From Rhizobiales bacterium PAR1 (GTDB taxonomy: Bacteria > Pseudomonadota > Alphaproteobacteria > Rhizobiales > Beijerinckiaceae), in NCBI GenBank assembly GCA_002256205.1, contig NKIW01000001.1, positions 310,001-374,000 on the forward strand: 64,000 bases of DNA. The letters are read 5' to 3'. The notes under the pieces were generated by a model. That model was given only the letters and a program-made list of their open reading frames with translations, was not told where the DNA came from and ran no database searches. This document shows positions 60,278 through 64,000 of the stretch, in pieces. The number at the start of each line of letters is the position of its first letter. Position 1 is the stretch's first letter. A program made the position numbers and the translations under genes.

Positions 60278-60868
60278 TTAGAACGGCAGTTTCGGCACGG
60301 TGTTCGCCGCAGCGCCGGGCAAGGGCTGGAGTTTCAGCTCCTTGGGAACCTGAAACAACGCCGGATGCTGGGCCTGTCGCATCAGGCTCGTCGCCGTGAT
60401 CCTGATCTCGCCGAATTCAACCGCAACCGGAATGCCATCATCGGTCACGCAGAGCTTCTGGCCCTGAACCATGAAGTCGCGGCAGGATTGCCCGGCGATC
60501 TGGCGCGTTTCGCCCACCTCTTGCGGCTGGAACGGGCCAAGCGGCGGCGACTTCTGCGCAAAGGCACCCTTCTGCCCCTGCGCGATCAGGATCACGACAT
60601 CGCCCTTGACGAGATCGCGCAGCATCACCTGCTGCGAACCATCGAGCGCCTCGATCCTGAGACGCTTGACCGCCGCCGAATAACGCACACGCAGCGTCTT
60701 GTTCTGCGGCTCAAGCCGCCAATCCATTTCGAAATCGGCGTTGCCGAACAGGGTTCGCGCGGGTGTTTGCGCCAAACTGCCGGAGGCCCCGCCCAACAGC
60801 GCCGACATGGAGAGACCAAGCACAAGCGCAAGAGAGACCGGTGTCAGAGATTTTCCGATATTCGACAT
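60278..60868 (-). CDS. Hypothetical periplasmic protein
   Basis: A 196-residue protein with a signal peptide (hydrophobic core LALVLGLSMSALLGGASG, cleavage near SLA-Q). The mature part (FEMDWRLEPQNKTLRVRYSA, QVMLRDLVKGDVVILI, SCRDFMVQGQKLCVTDDG) has two cysteines, likely a disulfide, and a beta-rich profile similar to DUF4412/LolA-like lipid-binding sheets, though I cannot assign a family. Divergent from the MFS gene. Confidence 0.65.
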   Translation of the reverse strand: MSNIGKSLTPVSLALVLGLSMSALLGGASGSLAQTPARTLFGNADFEMDWRLEPQNKTLRVRYSAAVKRLRIEALDGSQQVMLRDLVKGDVVILIAQGQKGAFAQKSPPLGPFQPQEVGETRQIAGQSCRDFMVQGQKLCVTDDGIPVAVEFGEIRITATSLMRQAQHPALFQVPKELKLQPLPGAAANTVPKLPF

Positions 60869-60972
60869 CAGGATGGGCCACTAAAACGGGTCGGGGCGGC
60901 GATTCGCTCTCGCAATCCTAGCACGGAACCCCGAAACGCGCGGCGCCGGGGAAATTTGACCTAAGGACCTTC

Positions 60973-62127
60973 ATGACAAACGACAACGCAGCACCGGGCG
61001 GCATACGCGTCATCGCAGCAGCGATCATGCTGATCACGCTTGTCGGCGTCGCGCTCTCGGTCTCCAACCCGCTGCTCTCGCTCACGCTGGAGCAATGGGG
61101 CACCTCGAGCACGCTCTCGGGCCTCACAGCGACCGGCGCGGGGCTGGGCACGGTGCTGATCGTGCCGCTGGTTCCGCTCCTCGCCCGGATGCTCGGCATC
61201 CCTGTGGTGCTCGGCGGCGCGCTGGCGGTCTCGGCGCTCGGGATGTCGTCGTTTTATCTCTTCCCGAATATCGCGGCATGGGCTGCACTGCGCTTCATGC
61301 TCGGCTGCGGTCTCGGGCTGATTTTCACCCTCGCGGAATACTGGATCAACGCCGCCGCCCCGCCCGAGAAGCGCGGTTTCGTGATGGGCTGCTACGCAAC
61401 AGCGATTTACGCCGGCTTCGCGCTGGGGCCGATCATCTTCGGCCTTGTCGGCACGAAAGGTGCGTTGCCGTTTCTTGTCACCGGCGGAATCATGGCTCTG
61501 GGACTGATCCCGCTGGTCCTCGCGGGCAAGCGCGCACCACGCCTCGATGAGCCCGCGACCGGCACCGTGCTCGGCTTCATCTTTGCCGCCCCGACCGCAA
61601 CCTTTGGCGCCTTCATCTTTGGCGCGCTGGAAACCGGCGTCATCATCATGCTCGCCGTTCATGCCGTACGCCTTGGCTTTACCGAGTTGCAGGCCGGAAC
61701 GCTGCTAAGCGCATTCACGCTCGGAAATGTGCTGTTCCAGCTCCCCATCGGCCTGATTTCCGACCGCGTCGACAGACGCAAACTGCTGCTCACCCTTTCG
61801 AGCTTCTCGACCCTGCTGGCGCTCGCCCTGCCCTATGGTCCGCCGGACATCTGGCGATTCGCCGCGCTGCTCTTCTTCCTCGGCGGCATCTCCGGGGCGA
61901 TCTATTCGGTAGGCCTCGCGCATCTCGGCGCGCGATTCTCCGGCACCGATCTCGCCTCCGCCAATGCGGCCTTTGTGATGCTTTACTCCATCGGGCTGAT
62001 GGTCGGCCCGCTGCTGATCGGCTATGCAATGGACAAGGCAGGCGTTCTGGGCCTGCCGCTGGCGGTCGCGGTCATGCTGGGCAGTTACGCGCTGCTCGTG
62101 CTGGTGCGGCTGCGGCAGAAACCGTGA
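60973..62127 (+). CDS. MFS transporter
   Basis: A 384-residue Major Facilitator protein with 12 hydrophobic helices. The family motif A-like loop reads GLISDRVDRRKLL between helices 8 and 9 region, and YWINAAAPPEKRGFVMG sits in the first half, as in the YcaD-like drug/proton antiporter subgroup. The substrate is unknown. AAGGACC precedes the ATG. Confidence 0.88.
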   Translation: MTNDNAAPGGIRVIAAAIMLITLVGVALSVSNPLLSLTLEQWGTSSTLSGLTATGAGLGTVLIVPLVPLLARMLGIPVVLGGALAVSALGMSSFYLFPNIAAWAALRFMLGCGLGLIFTLAEYWINAAAPPEKRGFVMGCYATAIYAGFALGPIIFGLVGTKGALPFLVTGGIMALGLIPLVLAGKRAPRLDEPATGTVLGFIFAAPTATFGAFIFGALETGVIIMLAVHAVRLGFTELQAGTLLSAFTLGNVLFQLPIGLISDRVDRRKLLLTLSSFSTLLALALPYGPPDIWRFAALLFFLGGISGAIYSVGLAHLGARFSGTDLASANAAFVMLYSIGLMVGPLLIGYAMDKAGVLGLPLAVAVMLGSYALLVLVRLRQKP

Positions 62128-62168
62128 GCGTTTCGGCAGGAAATTGGCGTCACTCGCCAATTGAAGTC

Positions 62169-62197
62169 TTGACTTCGCCCCGCCCATTGCGCATACG
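62169..62197 (+). promoter_or_regulatory. Possible promoter of rpmG
   Basis: TTGACT and CATACG are 17 bp apart, about 95 bp before the rpmG start. The -35 is good; the -10 is weak, as common in alphaproteobacterial housekeeping promoters. Confidence 0.35.
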
Positions 62198-62290
62198 GAC
62201 GCCTCACGCCGGGCGTCTTTCGCTCGGCGCTTTGTTTCATGCGGACGTGGCAGGCCTGTTCTCCACACCGAACTCGCCGGAGGATTGATT

Positions 62291-62458
62291 ATGGCCAAGG
62301 CCACGACGATCAAGATCAAGCTGCTTTCGACTGCCGACACCGGCTACTTCTACGTCACCAAGAAGAACGCCCGTACCGCCACTGAAAAGCTGGCGTTCAA
62401 GAAGTACGACCCGGTCGCCAAGAAGCACGTGGAATTCAAGGAAACCAAGATCAAGTGA
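62291..62458 (+). CDS. rpmG: Ribosomal protein L33
   Basis: A 55-residue L33 of the large subunit ([20 protein letters not shown] ... [19 protein letters not shown]). It has no cysteines, so it is the zinc-free form. GGAGG lies 7 nt before the ATG. It is followed by a terminator. In Hyphomicrobiales rpmG usually lies beside pleD, as here. Confidence 0.97.
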   Translation: MAKATTIKIKLLSTADTGYFYVTKKNARTATEKLAFKKYDPVAKKHVEFKETKIK

Positions 62459-62525
62459 TGCGTGCCGCTTCGGCGGCATCCTGACGCGATCTCGGAAGTA
62501 CGAGCGAAAGCACGACCGACGAAAC

Positions 62526-62548
62526 AAGGCGCCCAAAGGCGCCTTTTT
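62526..62548 (+). terminator. Rho-independent terminator of rpmG
   Basis: AAGGCGCC-CAAA-GGCGCCTT (62526-62545), followed by TTTC. Confidence 0.9.
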
Positions 62549-62911
62549 CTTTGTCTTCAGCGTGTTGGAAGAAAATGACTGGCCCCAGGAAAGCGGCCAG
62601 CCCAAGGAAAGCGGCCGGCCCAGGAAGGGGCGAGGAGGCAACTCCCCCGTTTCCTGAACCGGCCTGACCCCGTGGGACTCAGGAGATGCGGCGGACCTGA
62701 ACATCCCGCGAGGAATTCGCGGTGCAACGGCCTCGGGGCGGGCACCGGTGATTCCATCAGAGGGGTAAGGCTAGCCGAGTCGCGCTGAATGGCAAGGATT
62801 GTTCGATTCAGGTGCGTAAAGAAACGCCGCCCCTCAAAGGGCGCCGCAAGATTCGTTCAGCGAGAATGATTCAGCCCCGAGAATCGAGAATCCCTAGGGC
62901 CGTTTAATCGC
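62549..62911. other. Gene-free stretch between rpmG and pleD
   Basis: 363 bp without a credible gene. It contains three imperfect 14-18-bp units (GGCCCCAGGAAAGC, GGCCAGCCCAAGGAAAGC, GGCCGGCCCAGGAAGGGG; 62581-62630). A GC-rich partial hairpin at 62829-62850 might end pleD on the minus strand. I see nothing else. Confidence 0.45.
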
Positions 62912-64000
62912 TCAAGCCGCGGCGCGCACGCAGTTGCGGCCCGAACGCTTGGCTTCGTAGAGCGCGGCATCGGCCTGCTTGAACAGCGCATCGCCCGAGG
63001 CTGCGGCCTTGCTGGTGGTCGCAATCCCGATGGATGCCGTAACCAGCACCGTCTTCTGCCCGCCAGACACCGTGAAAGGCGTCTTCTCGATCGACGTGCG
63101 GATACGCTCGGCAACGCGCTGGGCTGCGAACGGCTCGGTATCGGGCATCGCCACCACGAATTCCTCGCCGCCGAAGCGCGCGACGATATCGATCCCGCGC
63201 ACGGCCTGACGCAGACGTTCGGCGCATTCGCGCAGCACGTCGTCACCGACATCATGGCCATGCTGATCGTTGATCGACTTGAAGTGATCGAGATCGAGCA
63301 CCAGCAGCGACACTGCCGCCCCACGCGCGACATCATCGCTCATCAGGCTGGAAAGCTGGGTCTGGAGATAACGGCGGTTGTGCAGCTTGGTCAGCGGATC
63401 GACGATCGCCAGTTCCATCGACGCCTTGAGATTATCGCGCAGGCGCTCCTGATAGCGTTTCTTGCGGATCTGCGTCGTCACACGGGCGATCAGCTCGTTC
63501 CGGTCCACCGGGCGGATGAGGTAATCATTCACCCCCATATCGAGCGCGCGGTGGATGCGCGGGTCTTCGGGCGTTTCCGCCAGCACGAGAATCGGCAGGT
63601 TGCGCATCTTGTTATCGGCGCGGATCTGCGAAATCAGCCGCAAGGGGTCGGCGCTGTTGAGGCCGAGACTGAGCACGGCAACGTCGTACCCCACTTCCGA
63701 CAAGCGGGTCATGGCCTCGGGCGCATGCACCTCGATTTCAACCGTATGATGCTGCTGGAGCGCTGCGCTCATCCGGTCAGCGGCATTGGCGCGATCCTCG
63801 ATCAGAAGCACGCGTCCGTTCTGGCCATCTTCGGCGGCCGCCATGGCGAGCGGGTCCGGCAGACCGAGACCGCTGGAGCTGACAGCACGGGCCCGCAACT
63901 CGTCGGTGAGGTTCTTGAGGCGCGCAAGGCTGCGCACACGGGTCAGCAGGGCAAGTTCGTTGATCGGCTTGGTGAGGAAGTCATCGGCGCCGGCCTGAAG
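62912..64000 (-). CDS. pleD: PleD-like response regulator diguanylate cyclase (5' end outside)
   Basis: 363 C-terminal residues are seen; the frame is open to the window edge. In order: the end of a first receiver domain (LQAGADDFLTKPINEL), a second receiver (VLLIEDRANAADRMS ... NDYLIRPVDRNEL) in which the phospho-acceptor position reads Ser (VAVLSLGL), and a GGDEF domain with FGGEEF and the inhibitory site RGID five residues before it. This is the REC-REC-GGDEF layout of PleD, which makes cyclic di-GMP and controls the motile-to-sessile switch. Confidence 0.93.
   Translation of the reverse strand, partial: LQAGADDFLTKPINELALLTRVRSLARLKNLTDELRARAVSSSGLGLPDPLAMAAAEDGQNGRVLLIEDRANAADRMSAALQQHHTVEIEVHAPEAMTRLSEVGYDVAVLSLGLNSADPLRLISQIRADNKMRNLPILVLAETPEDPRIHRALDMGVNDYLIRPVDRNELIARVTTQIRKKRYQERLRDNLKASMELAIVDPLTKLHNRRYLQTQLSSLMSDDVARGAAVSLLVLDLDHFKSINDQHGHDVGDDVLRECAERLRQAVRGIDIVARFGGEEFVVAMPDTEPFAAQRVAERIRTSIEKTPFTVSGGQKTVLVTASIGIATTSKAAASGDALFKQADAALYEAKRSGRNCVRAAA

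Noticed and set aside
62237-62704. 155-residue minus-strand frame over rpmG
   Set aside because: It is antisense to rpmG and its terminator; rpmG is certain.

Overview
The window is high-GC, densely packed chromosomal DNA from an alphaproteobacterium, almost certainly a member of the Hyphomicrobiales (Rhizobiales). The evidence for this is the gene set and order: glnB-glnA, parE, a long Irr-controlled suf operon, an alphaproteobacterial RNase E with an acidic insertion, pyrB next to a non-catalytic dihydroorotase, and topA...rnr-DUF983-rpmG-pleD. A BIME-like palindrome of the alphaproteobacterial type is also present. I cannot name the genus. I see no rRNA, tRNA, IS element, prophage or CRISPR array. 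Most of the window is core genome.

Layout. 1-600: end of a degenerate multicopper oxidase. 823-2819: nitrogen regulation (glnB, then glnA with a sigma-54-like promoter). 2.9-7 kb: a GNAT enzyme, a small hypothetical, a YiiX-type papain-like protein and parE. 7.2-10 kb: a chemoreceptor, a Spy-like LTXXQ protein and a small membrane protein. 10.3-14.3 kb: DEAD-box helicase, TfoX-like protein, SufA-type A-type carrier, GNAT, secreted hypothetical. 14.4-21.7 kb (minus strand): the operon iscS-like, sufB, two unknown ORFs, a double palindrome, sufC, sufD, a tautomerase, sufS, sufT, with an Irr-box-like dyad upstream. 22-31.5 kb: alpha/beta hydrolase, tyrS, AsmA-like giant, 1-Cys peroxiredoxin, M23 peptidase, second chemoreceptor. 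31.6-40.3 kb: prfB (programmed frameshift), PBP1A, AmiC-type amidase, rne with a long leader. 40.3-45.9 kb: a putative small RNA, gatA/gatC, MBL hydrolase, ruvX, Tyr-rich secreted protein, AEC transporter. 45.9-50.7 kb (minus): pyrB, two small membrane proteins, a pseudo-dihydroorotase, plsY, dprA. 50.8-51.1 kb: a decayed panB remnant. 51.1-64 kb: PAS chemoreceptor, topA, lrgA-lrgB, rnr, DUF983, Nudix, periplasmic hypothetical, MFS, rpmG and the start-less end of pleD.

How they fit together. GlnB and GlnA sense and assimilate nitrogen. The suf operon builds Fe-S clusters and is predicted to respond to iron through Irr. PBP1A, AmiC and the M23 protein act on peptidoglycan. RNase E, RNase R and the DEAD helicase handle RNA turnover. 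PyrB is probably assembled with the catalytically dead PyrC-like partner. Three chemoreceptors are present, two membrane-bound and one soluble, without any che operon in the window.

The points most worth a second look are the two uncharacterised ORFs translationally coupled to sufB, the putative terminated small RNA after rne, the pseudo-dihydroorotase together with the two small membrane proteins beside it, the panB remnant, and a terminator for one gene embedded in the coding end of ruvX on the other strand. I found no clearly new multi-gene defence or mobile system here.
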